A DNA stretch of 64,000 bases from Methylorubrum salsuginis (GCF_900114375.1 NZ_FOSV01000016.1:1-64000); one strand, 5' to 3'. Counted from the first letter of the stretch, positions 15,933-25,085 are shown. Made by a program: numbers and translations. The notes: generated from the sequence alone by a model not told the origin.

Positions 15933-17276
15933 ATGGACACTGTGATGGATCGCCTTCGCCCCCCCGCTCCGGACGCGTCCGGAGCCCCGAGTCTCGGCGC
16001 GCTCAACGGCAGCGTACCGGTCGCCGTCGGCGGCTCGTGGCTGCGCCGGCTCTTCGCCTTCCTGGGGCCGGGCTACATGGTCTCGGTCGGCTATATGGAC
16101 CCCGGCAACTGGGCCACCGACATCGCGGGCGGGGCGCAGTTCGGCTACACCCTGCTCGCCGTCATCCTGCTCTCGAACCTGATGGCGATCGTGCTGCAGG
16201 CGCTGGCCGCCCGACTCGGCATCGCCACCGGCCTCGATCTCGCCCAGGCCTGCCGGGCGCGCTACCCCAAGCCCGTCGGCATCGCCCTCTGGCTGATCTG
16301 CGAGGCGGCGATCATCGCCTGCGACCTCGCCGAGGTGATCGGCACGGCGATCGCCCTCAAACTCCTGTTCGGCATCCCGCTTACGCTCGGGGCGATCATC
16401 ACCGCCCTCGACGTGTTCGTGGTGCTGCTCCTGCTGCGCAAAGGCTTCCGCGCGTTGGAGGCCTTCGTGATCGGCCTGCTGACGATCATCTTCGTCTGCT
16501 TCGCCGTGCAGATCGCGCTGGCGGCTCCTCCGGTCCAGGCGGTGCTCGGCGGCTTCGTGCCGTCCCGCGAGATCGTGACCAATCCGGCCGCGCTCTACAT
16601 CGCCATCGGCATCATCGGCGCCACCGTGATGCCCCACAACCTCTACCTCCACTCCGCCATCGTGCAGACGCGGGCCTATCCGCGCACCGAACCCGGGCGG
16701 CGCGAGGCGCTTCGCTTCGCGGTCGCCGATTCCACCATCGCGCTGATGCTGGCGCTCTTCGTCAACGCCGCCATCCTGATCCTGGCGGCGGCCGTGTTCC
16801 ATGCGGGCGGGCGCACCGATGTCGAGGAGATCGAGCAGGCGCACGAACTGCTCTCGCCGCTGCTCGGCGTCGGCCTCGCCTCGACCCTGTTCGCGGTCGC
16901 CCTGCTGGCGTCGGGCCTCAACTCGACGGTGACCGCGACGCTCGCCGGCCAGATTGTCATGGAAGGCTTCTTGCGGTTGCGCCTGCCCGATTGGGCGCGC
17001 CGTCTCGTGACGCGGGGCATTGCCATCGTCCCGGTGGTGATCGTCACCGCGCTCTACGGCGACCAGGGGACGGCGAAGCTTCTGGTGCTGAGTCAGGTGG
17101 TGCTGTCGATGCAGCTGCCCTTCGCGGTGATCCCGTTGGTGCGCTTCGTCTCCGACCGCGGGCTGATGGGGTCTTTTGTGATCCCGCGCTGGCTCGGCCT
17201 GCTGTCCTGGCTGATCGCGGGCGTGATCGTTGTACTGAACGTCAAATTGCTGATCGATACGGTGTTCAGGAGCTGA
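15933..17276 (+). CDS. mntH: MntH, Nramp-type manganese/divalent metal importer
   Basis: The 447-residue product is an Nramp proton-coupled Mn2+ importer with eleven predicted membrane segments. The TM1 metal-binding motif is SVGYMDPGNWATDIAGG (Asp and Asn ligands, near residues 45-55), and the TM6 motif is GATVMPHNLYLHSA (Met and His, near 230). The ATG giving MDTVMDRLRP was chosen; the frame is open back to a TTG at 15843. Expression is probably repressed by MntR with manganese through the operator just upstream. Its stop lies three bases from the stop of the convergent LysR gene. Confidence 0.97.
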   Translation: MDTVMDRLRPPAPDASGAPSLGALNGSVPVAVGGSWLRRLFAFLGPGYMVSVGYMDPGNWATDIAGGAQFGYTLLAVILLSNLMAIVLQALAARLGIATGLDLAQACRARYPKPVGIALWLICEAAIIACDLAEVIGTAIALKLLFGIPLTLGAIITALDVFVVLLLLRKGFRALEAFVIGLLTIIFVCFAVQIALAAPPVQAVLGGFVPSREIVTNPAALYIAIGIIGATVMPHNLYLHSAIVQTRAYPRTEPGRREALRFAVADSTIALMLALFVNAAILILAAAVFHAGGRTDVEEIEQAHELLSPLLGVGLASTLFAVALLASGLNSTVTATLAGQIVMEGFLRLRLPDWARRLVTRGIAIVPVVIVTALYGDQGTAKLLVLSQVVLSMQLPFAVIPLVRFVSDRGLMGSFVIPRWLGLLSWLIAGVIVVLNVKLLIDTVFRS

Positions 17277-17279
17277 GGC

Positions 17280-18173
17280 TCACGCCCCCGCCGCGCGCAG
17301 ATGCGTCACGAATTCCTGCGCGAAGGGCGGCAGCGCGTCGAGGTCGCGCAGGCACAGCATCAGGTCGCGGGCGGCCCAGGGGTCGCGCAGGGGCACGATG
17401 GCGATGTCCATGACGCGCCGCGCCCGCCGCGCCGTCGTCTCCGGCACGATGCCCAGCCCCACCCCGCATTCCACGAGGCGGCAGACCGCGTCGAAGCTGC
17501 GCAACTGCACCCGCAGCCGCATCGGCCGGCCGATCCGGGCGGCCTTGTCGGCGAGGAAGCGGGTGAGCGCGCTCGGCCGGTCGAGGCCGACGAGGTCGTG
17601 TTCCAGCACCTCGGCGAAGTCGAGCGTCTCCCGGGCCGCCAGCGGATGGCCGGGCGCGACGACCGCCACGAACCGGTCGTGCCGGAACGGAAAGGTCTGG
17701 AGCCGCCCGGTATCGACGGTGCCGGCGACGATGCCGAGATCGGCCGCGCCGTCGGCCACCATGCCGACGATCTCGTCCGAGGTGCGCTCCTCGATATCGA
17801 CGCTGACGCCGGTATGGAGCGCCAGATAGGCCGAGAGCGCCTCGGGCAGGAACTCGGTCAGCGCGTTGGTGTTCGAGAGCACCCGGATCTGCCCCACCGC
17901 CCCGCCGGCGAACACGGACAGGTCGCCCTGCATCCGCTCGATCTGCGCCAGCAACTCGCGGGTATGCGTCAGCAGGGTGCGCCCGGCCTGGGTCGGGCTC
18001 ACGCCCTGGCGCCCGCGGACCAGCAGGGCGGCGCCGAGCGAATCCTCCATCGCCCGGATGCGAGTCGAGGCGGCGGCCAGCGCGAGATTGGCCCGCTCGG
18101 CCCCGTGGGTGATCGAGCCGGCCTCGACCACGTGGCGGAACAGGTTCAAGTCGACGAGGTCGAAGCGCATCAT
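17280..18173 (-). CDS. LysR-family transcriptional regulator
   Basis: The 297-residue product has the standard LysR layout: an N-terminal winged helix (DLNLFRHVVEAGSITHGAERANLALAA with the SxxS-type recognition helix) and a periplasmic-binding-like effector domain (GQIRVLSNTNALTEFLPEAL, DLGIVAGTVDTG, GLGIVPETTAR). An alternative ATG lies one codon downstream. It is divergent from the SLC13-type permease gene at 18533, with 359 bp between them, so it may control that transporter; this is inference from the usual divergent LysR arrangement. The effector is unknown. Confidence 0.9.
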   Translation of the reverse strand: MMRFDLVDLNLFRHVVEAGSITHGAERANLALAAASTRIRAMEDSLGAALLVRGRQGVSPTQAGRTLLTHTRELLAQIERMQGDLSVFAGGAVGQIRVLSNTNALTEFLPEALSAYLALHTGVSVDIEERTSDEIVGMVADGAADLGIVAGTVDTGRLQTFPFRHDRFVAVVAPGHPLAARETLDFAEVLEHDLVGLDRPSALTRFLADKAARIGRPMRLRVQLRSFDAVCRLVECGVGLGIVPETTARRARRVMDIAIVPLRDPWAARDLMLCLRDLDALPPFAQEFVTHLRAAGA

Positions 18174-18532
18174 GGGCGGGCGCCGGTCCTGAACCCTCCC
18201 CCCTCCGCGGGGGAGGGTGTCTGCGGAGCGGACGGGAGAGGGGAGCGACGGTGCCGCTTGGCCGCGTTCGACAGTGAATTCTCCGGAAGCGTTGCTCCCC
18301 TCTCCCGACCCTCGCTTACGCGAGGCCCACCCTCCCCCGCAGAGGGGGGAGGGAGATGCGCGGCCTCGTTTGCCACCATCCTGATCCCTCTACGTTCGCC
18401 GTTCGAGCAGCGTCAGCCTGTCACAGGCTGTACCACAAGAGTGGAAGCCGCCCACCAGCCTTCGCCATAGACGAAGCCTCCCACCACGAAAGCCGAATTG
18501 CGAACAATTCAAATTCACGTTTGAACCCGCCC
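18174..18532. other. Intergenic region lysR-permease
   Basis: Apart from the inverted repeat at 18193-18352, this 359-base gap contains an AT-richer stretch (18480-18525, AATTGCGAACAATTCAAATT) that likely holds the permease promoter and a LysR site. No gene is seen. Confidence 0.5.
18193..18352. repeat. Large imperfect inverted repeat (CCCTCCCCC type)
   Basis: The left arm (18193-18246, ACCCTCCCCCCTCCGCGGGG onward) and right arm (18294-18352, ending CCGCAGAGGGGGGAGGGAG) are imperfect reverse complements, each with an internal hairpin. Together they form a long cruciform-like extragenic element. It occupies much of the lysR-permease intergenic space. Confidence 0.7.
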
Positions 18533-19858
18533 ATGAGCCAGGATGCGGCACAGATCATGGGGGCACAGGGCGTGGTCGCGGCGACCGCGGCGCTGCTCGT
18601 GCTGTGCATGGGCCTGTGGGCGACCGGGCTCGTCGCCGAGGTCGTCACCGCGCTGCTGTTCTTCGCCGCCGCGATGCTGCTGAAGCTCGCCCCGGCCCAG
18701 ACGGTGTTTTCCGGGTTCGCGTCCTCGGCGTTCTGGCTGGTCACGAGCGGCATGGTGGTCGGGCTCGCCATGAACCGCACCGGCTTGGGCGATCGGCTGG
18801 CCCGGATGCTCGCCGCGCGGTTGCCCGCCTCCTATCCGGGGTTCGTCGCCGGCCTCGTCGCCTTTTCCTTCGCGCTGGCCTTCGTGATGCCGTCCAATCT
18901 CGGGCGCATCGCCGTGATGGTGCCGGTGCTGATCGCGCTCTGCGACGCCTTCGGCCTGAAGGCCGGGCGTCCCGGCCGCACCGGAGCGATCCTGTCTTTC
19001 GGCATCGCCACGCCGGTGCTGTCGGCGGCGATCCTGCCGGCCAACGTGCCGAACCTCGTCATGGCCGGCACCGCCGAGACGCTCTACGGCGTGCATCTCG
19101 GCTACCTGCCGTATCTGTTCCTGCACGCGCCGGTGCTGGGCTTCGTCAAGGGCGCGATCCTCGTCGCCTGCACCGTCCTGCTCTTCCCCGACCGGCTCGA
19201 CGGCGCCCGCCCCGCCCTCCCCCCGCTGCCGCCGCTCTCCGGCGCGGAACGGCGCCTGTCGGTGATCCTCGCGATCATGCTGGGGCTGTGGCTGACCGAC
19301 GGCTGGCACGGCATCGCCCCGGCCTGGATCGGGCTCGCGGCGGCGGTGATCTGCCTGCTGCCGGGCATCGGCGTCGTCTCCGCGGCGAGCTTTTCCGAGA
19401 TACCGCTGCGGACCTGCTTCTACGTCGCCGCCCTGTTCGGGCTGACGGCCGTCGTCAACGAGACGGGCTTGGGTGCCAAGATCGGCCACGCCCTGCTGTC
19501 GGTCGCGCCGCTGGAGGCGGGGGCACCGGCCAAGGACTTCGCCACCCTCGTCGGATTGTCGATCGGCTTCCTGTTCGTCGGCACCGCCAACGGCGCACCG
19601 GCCCTCTACACGGCGCTCGCCGGTGAGTTCGCGGGCTCGAGCGGGCTCGATCTGATGAGTGTGCTGATGGTGCAGGTGGTCGGCTACTCGACCCTGTTCC
19701 TTCCCTATCAGGCGCCGCCGATCGTCATGACGATGGATCTCGCCGGCCTCTCCTTGAGGGATGCGACGAAACTGACAGCGATGAGCGGCCTCGCCTCCCT
19801 GATCGTCGCGGCGCCCCTGGCCTATCTCTGGTTTCGCCTGACCGGGAGGCTGGCGTGA
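18533..19858 (+). CDS. SLC13/DASS-type anion permease
   Basis: The 441-residue product has about eleven or twelve membrane segments and the features of the CitT/ArsB/NhaD ion-transporter superfamily, such as MPSNLGRIAVMVPVLIALC near residue 119 and the mirrored VGTANGAPALYTALAGE near 345. The likely substrates are dicarboxylates, sulfate or similar anions, but the exact one cannot be read. The ATG at 18533 was chosen because the membrane region begins just after; the open frame runs back to 18356. It is divergent from the LysR regulator. Confidence 0.8.
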   Translation: MSQDAAQIMGAQGVVAATAALLVLCMGLWATGLVAEVVTALLFFAAAMLLKLAPAQTVFSGFASSAFWLVTSGMVVGLAMNRTGLGDRLARMLAARLPASYPGFVAGLVAFSFALAFVMPSNLGRIAVMVPVLIALCDAFGLKAGRPGRTGAILSFGIATPVLSAAILPANVPNLVMAGTAETLYGVHLGYLPYLFLHAPVLGFVKGAILVACTVLLFPDRLDGARPALPPLPPLSGAERRLSVILAIMLGLWLTDGWHGIAPAWIGLAAAVICLLPGIGVVSAASFSEIPLRTCFYVAALFGLTAVVNETGLGAKIGHALLSVAPLEAGAPAKDFATLVGLSIGFLFVGTANGAPALYTALAGEFAGSSGLDLMSVLMVQVVGYSTLFLPYQAPPIVMTMDLAGLSLRDATKLTAMSGLASLIVAAPLAYLWFRLTGRLA

Positions 19859-20003
19859 GCGTGAGACAGAATAGGCGTTTCGTCATTTCGCTTCATGCTG
19901 CGGCGCAGCACGGGGCATTGCTCGGCGAAGCCGGGCGCCCTAACCCTTCATTCGAAAAAATCCAATCTCCGAATCTGCACCGGACGCGAGGAAACTGACC
20001 GCG

Positions 20004-20405
20004 ATGGCCCCAACCGTGAGACCGACGGTCGCCCAGCCGCTCTCGCCCCATCTCCAGATCTACCGCTGGACCTGGACCATGGCGATGTCCGTGTTCCATC
20101 GCATCACCGGCACCGCGCTTTACGGCGGTACGGCGCTCGTCGCGATCTGGCTCGTGGCGCTCGCCTCGGGCCCGAAAGCCTACGACACCGTGGCCTGGTT
20201 CTTCGGCTCGTGGATCGGGCGCGCGATTCTGTTCGGCTACACCTGGGTGCTGATGCACCACATGCTGGGCGGCCTGCGCCATTTCATCTGGGACTTCGGC
20301 TACGGCTTCGACCGCGACCGGCGCCTCGGACTGGCCCGCGCGACGCTGATCGGTTCCATCGTCCTCACCTTCGTCATCTGGGCCCTCGCCCTCGTCCTGC
20401 GCTGA
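20004..20405 (+). CDS. sdhC: Succinate dehydrogenase cytochrome b556 subunit
   Basis: The 133-residue product has three membrane helices and the SdhC signature: RPLSPHLQIY-like start (RPTVAQPLSPHLQIYRW), SVFHRITGTALYGG with the quinone-site Ser/Arg, and the heme-ligand His in YTWVLMHHMLGGLRHFIWD. It anchors SDH (complex II) in the inner membrane and helps reduce ubiquinone. It is the first gene of the sdhCDA...B cluster, with sdhD 11 bp downstream. Confidence 0.95.
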   Translation: MAPTVRPTVAQPLSPHLQIYRWTWTMAMSVFHRITGTALYGGTALVAIWLVALASGPKAYDTVAWFFGSWIGRAILFGYTWVLMHHMLGGLRHFIWDFGYGFDRDRRLGLARATLIGSIVLTFVIWALALVLR

Positions 20406-20416
20406 GAGCCGCCGCC

Positions 20417-20836
20417 ATGTCCCAGGTCGACAACCGCCAGAACACCGCGCTCTCCATGCGCACCCCCCGCGCCCGGGTGAAGGGGCTCGGCGCCTCCGGC
20501 CACGGCGCCGAGCATTTCTGGCTCCAGCGCCTCACGGGTGCTGCCAACGCGCTGCTGATGCTCGCCTTCGTGGTGATCATCGCAAAGATGGCCGGTCGGC
20601 CCTACCCCGAGGCGGTGGCGCTCGTCGCCCACCCGCTGGTCGCGATCATCCTGATCCTGGCCGTCGTCTCGGTGGCCCTGCACATGCGCCTCGGCATGCA
20701 GGTCGTGATCGAGGATTACGTCCACAGCCACGGCCTCAAATACGCGGCGCTCGTCGCCAACACCTTCTACGCCGTCGCGGTCGCTGCCGCCTGCCTCTAC
20801 GCGATCGTCCGCGTGAGCCTGGGCGGGCTCGCCTGA
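20417..20836 (+). CDS. sdhD: Succinate dehydrogenase membrane anchor subunit
   Basis: A 139-residue protein with three membrane helices. Family features are TPRARVKGLGASGHGAEHFW, WLQRLTGAANALLML and HMRLGMQVVIEDYVHSHG, which carries the second heme-ligand His and the quinone-site Tyr region. With SdhC it forms the membrane anchor of complex II. It ends 29 bp before sdhA, whose ribosome site (GAGGGA) lies in that gap. Confidence 0.95.
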   Translation: MSQVDNRQNTALSMRTPRARVKGLGASGHGAEHFWLQRLTGAANALLMLAFVVIIAKMAGRPYPEAVALVAHPLVAIILILAVVSVALHMRLGMQVVIEDYVHSHGLKYAALVANTFYAVAVAAACLYAIVRVSLGGLA

Positions 20837-20865
20837 CCGCCAACCCGAAGCTTCGAGGGATTCCC

Positions 20866-22686
20866 ATGGCCTCCAACGGAACGAACGGCAGCGGCGCTCC
20901 GGCCTATGCCATCACCGACCACACCTTCGACGTGGTGATCGTCGGCGCGGGCGGCGCGGGCCTGCGCGCCACCGTCGGCTGCTCGCAGGCGGGCCTGCGC
21001 ACCGCCTGCATCACCAAGGTGTTCCCGACCCGCTCGCACACGGTCGCGGCGCAGGGCGGCATCTCGGCCTCGCTCGGCAACATGGGCCCGGACGACTGGC
21101 GCTGGCACATGTACGACACCGTGAAGGGCTCGGACTGGCTCGGCGATCAGGACGCCATCGAGTACCTCGTCCGCAACGCGCCGGCCGCCGTCTACGAATT
21201 GGAGCATTGGGGCGTCCCCTTCTCCCGCACGGAAGAAGGAAAGATCTACCAGCGGCCGTTCGGCGGCATGACCACCGATTACGGCAAGGGCACTGCGCAA
21301 CGCACCTGCGCCGCGGCCGACCGCACCGGCCACGCCATGCTCCACACGCTCTACGGGCAGGCGGTGAAGAACAAGACCCAGTTCTTCATCGAGTACTTCG
21401 CCCTCGACCTCATCATGGACGAGGACGGGCGCTGCCGCGGCGTCATCGCCATCGATCAGGCCACCGGCGAGATTCACCGCTTCCGCGCCCAGCAGACCAT
21501 CCTGGCCACCGGCGGCTACGGCCGCGCCTACTTCTCGGCGACCTCGGCCCACACCTGCACCGGTGACGGCAACGCCATGGTGCTGCGCGCCGGCCTGCCG
21601 CTGCAGGACATGGAGTTCGTGCAATTCCACCCGACCGGCATCTACGGCGCCGGCTGCCTCATCACCGAAGGGGCGCGGGGTGAAGGCGGCTATCTCACGA
21701 ACTCGGAGGGCGAGCGCTTCATGGAGCGCTACGCGCCGTCCGCGAAGGACCTCGCCTCGCGCGACGTGGTCTCGCGCTCGATGACCATGGAGATCCGTGA
21801 CGGCCGCGGCGTCGGCAAGAACAAGGACCACATCTTCCTGCACCTCGACCACCTCGACCCCAAGATCCTCCACGAGCGCCTTCCCGGTATCTCCGAGAGC
21901 GCAAAGATCTTCGCGGGCGTGGATGTCACCAAGGAGCCGATCCCGGTGCTGCCGACGGTCCACTACAACATGGGCGGCATCCCGACGAACTATCACGGCG
22001 AGGTGCTGACGCTGAAGAACGGCAACCCCGACACGGTGGTCCCCGGCCTGATGGCGCTCGGCGAGGCGGCCTGCGTCTCGGTCCACGGCGCCAACCGGCT
22101 GGGTTCCAACTCGCTGATCGACCTCGTGGTGTTCGGCCGCGCCGCGGGCCTGCGCTGCGCCGACATCGTCGAGCCCAACGCCCGCCAGCCGGAACTGCCG
22201 AAGGACTCGGCCGAGAAGGCGCTCTCGCGCCTCGACCGTTTCCGCTACGCCGACGGCGCCACGCCGACCGCGGAGCTGCGCGACCGGATGCAGCGGACCA
22301 TGCAGAACAACTGCGCGGTCTTCCGCACCGGCGAGGTTCTGGAAGAGGGCCACAACCTCATCCACGACGTCTGGCGCGGCATCGCCGACGTGAAGGTCTC
22401 CGACCGCTCGCTCGTTTGGAACACCGACCTCCTCGAAACCCTCGAATTCGACAACCTGATCGGTCAGGCGGTCGTCACGATGGATTCGGCAGCCAACCGC
22501 AAGGAAAGCCGCGGCGCGCATGCCCGCGAGGATTATTCCGAGCGCGACGACAAGGAGTGGATGAAGCACACGCTGGCGTGGCTCGATCCGAACGCGCACG
22601 CGGTCAACATCGATTACCGTCCGGTCCACACCTACACGATGTCGAACGAGATCCAGTACATCGAGCCCAAGGCGCGGGTGTACTGA
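20866..22686 (+). CDS. sdhA: Succinate dehydrogenase flavoprotein subunit
   Basis: The 606-residue product is a complete SdhA. It has the dinucleotide fold VIVGAGGAGLRA near residue 25, the covalent FAD attachment His58 in RSHTVAAQGG, the catalytic region HPTGIYGAGCLITEGARGEGG near 255-275 and NMGGIPTNYHG near 366. It oxidises succinate to fumarate and passes electrons to SdhB. The gene is followed not by sdhB but by two unrelated genes (22700 and 23542), an unusual break in the operon. Confidence 0.98.
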   Translation: MASNGTNGSGAPAYAITDHTFDVVIVGAGGAGLRATVGCSQAGLRTACITKVFPTRSHTVAAQGGISASLGNMGPDDWRWHMYDTVKGSDWLGDQDAIEYLVRNAPAAVYELEHWGVPFSRTEEGKIYQRPFGGMTTDYGKGTAQRTCAAADRTGHAMLHTLYGQAVKNKTQFFIEYFALDLIMDEDGRCRGVIAIDQATGEIHRFRAQQTILATGGYGRAYFSATSAHTCTGDGNAMVLRAGLPLQDMEFVQFHPTGIYGAGCLITEGARGEGGYLTNSEGERFMERYAPSAKDLASRDVVSRSMTMEIRDGRGVGKNKDHIFLHLDHLDPKILHERLPGISESAKIFAGVDVTKEPIPVLPTVHYNMGGIPTNYHGEVLTLKNGNPDTVVPGLMALGEAACVSVHGANRLGSNSLIDLVVFGRAAGLRCADIVEPNARQPELPKDSAEKALSRLDRFRYADGATPTAELRDRMQRTMQNNCAVFRTGEVLEEGHNLIHDVWRGIADVKVSDRSLVWNTDLLETLEFDNLIGQAVVTMDSAANRKESRGAHAREDYSERDDKEWMKHTLAWLDPNAHAVNIDYRPVHTYTMSNEIQYIEPKARVY

Positions 22687-22699
22687 GAAGGCGACGCGC

Positions 22700-23518
22700 G
22701 TGTTCAAGCGGAAGAAGCGCCGGGGGCCCCCGGCGGGCTCCGGCCTCCTCTGCAGCGGTGCGCCGGCCGTGCCGCCGGCATCCTGGCAGGATGCCCTGAA
22801 CCCCTATGGAGACCGGTTCGATCCGGCGGTCGAGCGCGCGCGCGCGACCAACCCGGCCGAGGCCGCCTTCTTCGCCCAGGACGACCGGATCGCCACCAAG
22901 TGGCACCATTATCTGGAGATCTACGACCGTCACCTGTCGCGCTACCGCGGCAAGCCGGTTCGGGTGCTGGAACTCGGGGTGTATCAGGGCGGCTCGCTTC
23001 AGATGTGGCGCCGCTATTTCGGGCCTGAGGCGGTGATCCACGGCCTCGACATCAATGGCGGCTGCCGCCAGATCGAGGACGAGCAGCCCGATCTCCGGCT
23101 CCATCTCGGGAGCCAGGCCGACCAAGCGCTGTTGAAGCGCATCGTCGAGGAGATGGGCGGTATCGACGTCGTGATCGACGATGCCGGCCATGTCAGCCCG
23201 GAGCAGATCCTGAGCTTCGAGACGCTCTATCCGCTCATGGCGCCCGACGGGGTCTACATCGTCGAGGATCTCCACGCGTCCTATTGGCCGGAATTCGGCG
23301 GCGGCCTGAGGGCGCCCGGCGCGTTCATGGAATACGCCAAGCACCTGCTCGACCGGCTGCACGCCCGCTACGTGCTCGAGCCCGAACCGTTCACCCGCGA
23401 TCCGGGCTTCGCCGACGCGACCCACGGCATCGCCTTCTACGACAGCATGGTGGTCTTCGAGCGGCGGCGGAAGCCCTCGCCGCGCTCGCTCACCGTCGGC
23501 CGTCGCACCCTCTCGTGA
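22700..23518 (+). CDS. Class I SAM-dependent methyltransferase-like protein inside the sdh cluster
   Basis: A 272-residue protein starting at GTG 13 bp after the sdhA stop. After a basic, Pro-rich N-terminus it shows KWHHYLEIYDRHLSRYRGK, then RVLELGVYQGGSLQMW (the SAM-binding loop of class I methyltransferases) near 95, GLDINGGCR, DVVIDDAGHVSPEQ and GGVYIVEDLH-type strands. This pattern is typical of the MycE/CmcI-like group that O-methylates sugars or polyketides, so a small glycan-like substrate is possible. The position between sdhA and sdhB is unusual, and a role in SDH assembly would be pure speculation. Confidence 0.75.
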   Translation: MFKRKKRRGPPAGSGLLCSGAPAVPPASWQDALNPYGDRFDPAVERARATNPAEAAFFAQDDRIATKWHHYLEIYDRHLSRYRGKPVRVLELGVYQGGSLQMWRRYFGPEAVIHGLDINGGCRQIEDEQPDLRLHLGSQADQALLKRIVEEMGGIDVVIDDAGHVSPEQILSFETLYPLMAPDGVYIVEDLHASYWPEFGGGLRAPGAFMEYAKHLLDRLHARYVLEPEPFTRDPGFADATHGIAFYDSMVVFERRRKPSPRSLTVGRRTLS

Positions 23519-23541
23519 CGTTTCGAAAGCGAAAGCCGGTC

Positions 23542-24150
23542 ATGGCTCAGCTCAACCGCTCCCAGAACCCTGGGCTTATCGAGGGCGCCCGGACCCTTCC
23601 GGCGTTCCGCATGGCCCTGGCCGCCCTGGCCCTGCTGCTCGCCCTGCCGGCGGCGGCGCTTGAATCGGGCTTCGACTTCCCGACGACCATCGGCGACTTC
23701 GCCCGAGGCCCGCGCACGAACTACGAGGAGAAGGCGCCGGGGCTCGGCTATTCCGTCGTCTATATGAACGGCCGTTGGAAGGCGGACATCTTCGTCTACG
23801 ACATCGGCTTCGCGAACATTCCCGACGGCCCGTCCTCTCCGGCGGTGGTGGGACAACTCGCGCAGGCGTCGGGCGATATCGAAGAGGCCGTGAAACGGGG
23901 CGTCTACCGCGGCAGCGAGGATCGCGGCGCGCTGCGTGTGCCGGGCACGGCGGGGGCCAAGCTCGCCTGCCGTGCCTTCACGATCGATCATCCGGATCTC
24001 GGCTCAACCGACAGTTTGCTCTGCATCACCGGCCTGCACGGCAAATTCGTGAAGTTTCGCATGACGGGCCCGGCCGCGATGCAGCCCAAGAGGGCAGAGG
24101 CCGAAGGCTTCATGACACGCTGGCTCGAGAAACAACGAAATTCGTTTTGA
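23542..24150 (+). CDS. Exported protein of unknown function inside the sdh cluster
   Basis: The 202-residue frame begins MAQLNRSQNPGLIEG and then a classic signal peptide (RMALAALALLLALPAAALES). An in-frame ATG at 23611 (MALAALALL) may be the true start. The mature part of about 160 residues has alternating hydrophobic and polar segments (GYSVVYMNGRWKADIFVYDIG) and two cysteines (KLACRAF and LLCITG). The first fifteen residues resemble the start of SdhB (MAQFNLPKNSQVTEG), so the 5' end could be a fossil copy of sdhB left when this gene and the methyltransferase entered the operon. I recognise no family. Confidence 0.65.
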   Translation: MAQLNRSQNPGLIEGARTLPAFRMALAALALLLALPAAALESGFDFPTTIGDFARGPRTNYEEKAPGLGYSVVYMNGRWKADIFVYDIGFANIPDGPSSPAVVGQLAQASGDIEEAVKRGVYRGSEDRGALRVPGTAGAKLACRAFTIDHPDLGSTDSLLCITGLHGKFVKFRMTGPAAMQPKRAEAEGFMTRWLEKQRNSF

Positions 24151-24194
24151 GATCGGAGCGCGCCGAAGGCCGCTGCACCTAGAAAGCAAGAGTG

Positions 24195-25019
24195 ATGGCT
24201 CAGTTCAATCTTCCCAAAAACTCCCAGGTGACCGAGGGCAAGTCCTGGCCCGCTCCCGCGGGTGCCAAGAACCTTCAGGTGTTCCGCATCTATCGCTGGA
24301 ACCCCGATGACGGGCAGAACCCGCGCATCGACACCTATCGAGTCGATCGCGACGATTGCGGGCCGATGGTCTTGGACGCCCTCCTGTGGATCAAGAACAA
24401 GGTCGATCCTTCGCTGGTGTTCCGCCGCTCCTGTCGCGAGGGCATCTGCGGCTCCTGCGCCATGAACATCGAGGGGCAGAACGCGCTCGCCTGCACCATG
24501 GGCATCGACGAGTGCCGCACCCCCGACAACGCCCTGCCCTTCCTGACCCGCAAGGACAAGGACGGCGCGGTGCGCATCTACCCGCTGCCGCACATGCCGG
24601 TCCTGAAGGACCTCGTGCCGGACCTGACCAACTTCTACGCCCAACACGCCGCGATCGAGCCCTGGCTCCAGACCGAGACCCCCTCCCCCGAGAAGGAGTG
24701 GAAGCAGACGCCGGAGGACCGCGCCCGGCTCGACGGCCTCTACGAGTGCATCCTGTGCGCCTGCTGCACCACGTCCTGCCCGAGCTACTGGTGGAACGGC
24801 GACAAGTTCCTCGGCCCGGCGGCCCTGCTCCAGGCCTATCGCTGGCTGATCGATTCCCGCGACGAGAACACCGGCGAGCGCCTCGACGCGCTGCACGACC
24901 CGTTCCGGCTCTACCGCTGCCACACGATCATGAACTGCGCCAATACCTGCCCGAAGAACCTCAACCCGGCCAAAGCCATCGCCGAGATCAAGAAGATGAT
25001 GGTCGAGCGCGCGGTCTGA
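24195..25019 (+). CDS. sdhB: Succinate dehydrogenase iron-sulfur subunit
   Basis: The 274-residue product carries all three clusters: the plant-type [2Fe-2S] ligands Cys80, Cys85, Cys88 and Cys100 (SCREGICGSC...LAC), and the [4Fe-4S]/[3Fe-4S] motifs CILCACCTTSCP near 185 and CHTIMNCANTCPKNLNP near 240. It passes electrons from SdhA FAD to ubiquinone. It is separated from sdhA by about 1.5 kb with two other genes, and needs either read-through or its own promoter in the 44 bp gap before its ATG. Its TGA forms the start of a repeat element. Confidence 0.98.
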   Translation: MAQFNLPKNSQVTEGKSWPAPAGAKNLQVFRIYRWNPDDGQNPRIDTYRVDRDDCGPMVLDALLWIKNKVDPSLVFRRSCREGICGSCAMNIEGQNALACTMGIDECRTPDNALPFLTRKDKDGAVRIYPLPHMPVLKDLVPDLTNFYAQHAAIEPWLQTETPSPEKEWKQTPEDRARLDGLYECILCACCTTSCPSYWWNGDKFLGPAALLQAYRWLIDSRDENTGERLDALHDPFRLYRCHTIMNCANTCPKNLNPAKAIAEIKKMMVERAV

Positions 25020-25085
25020 TCCCGATCGGCGACGATCCTGACGCCTCGCCGATCGCCCCCGCGACGGCGGGGCGGCGGGCGTCCA
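25017..25085 (+). repeat. Extragenic repeat beginning at the sdhB stop codon
   Basis: TGATCCCGATCG, then TCGCCGAT, GCCCCCGCGA and GGCGGGGCGGCGGGCGTCC make a unit of nearly 70 bases. A near-identical copy on the opposite strand lies at about 31570-31647. In both, the first three bases TGA are the stop codon of a gene (sdhB and tspO). Confidence 0.75.
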
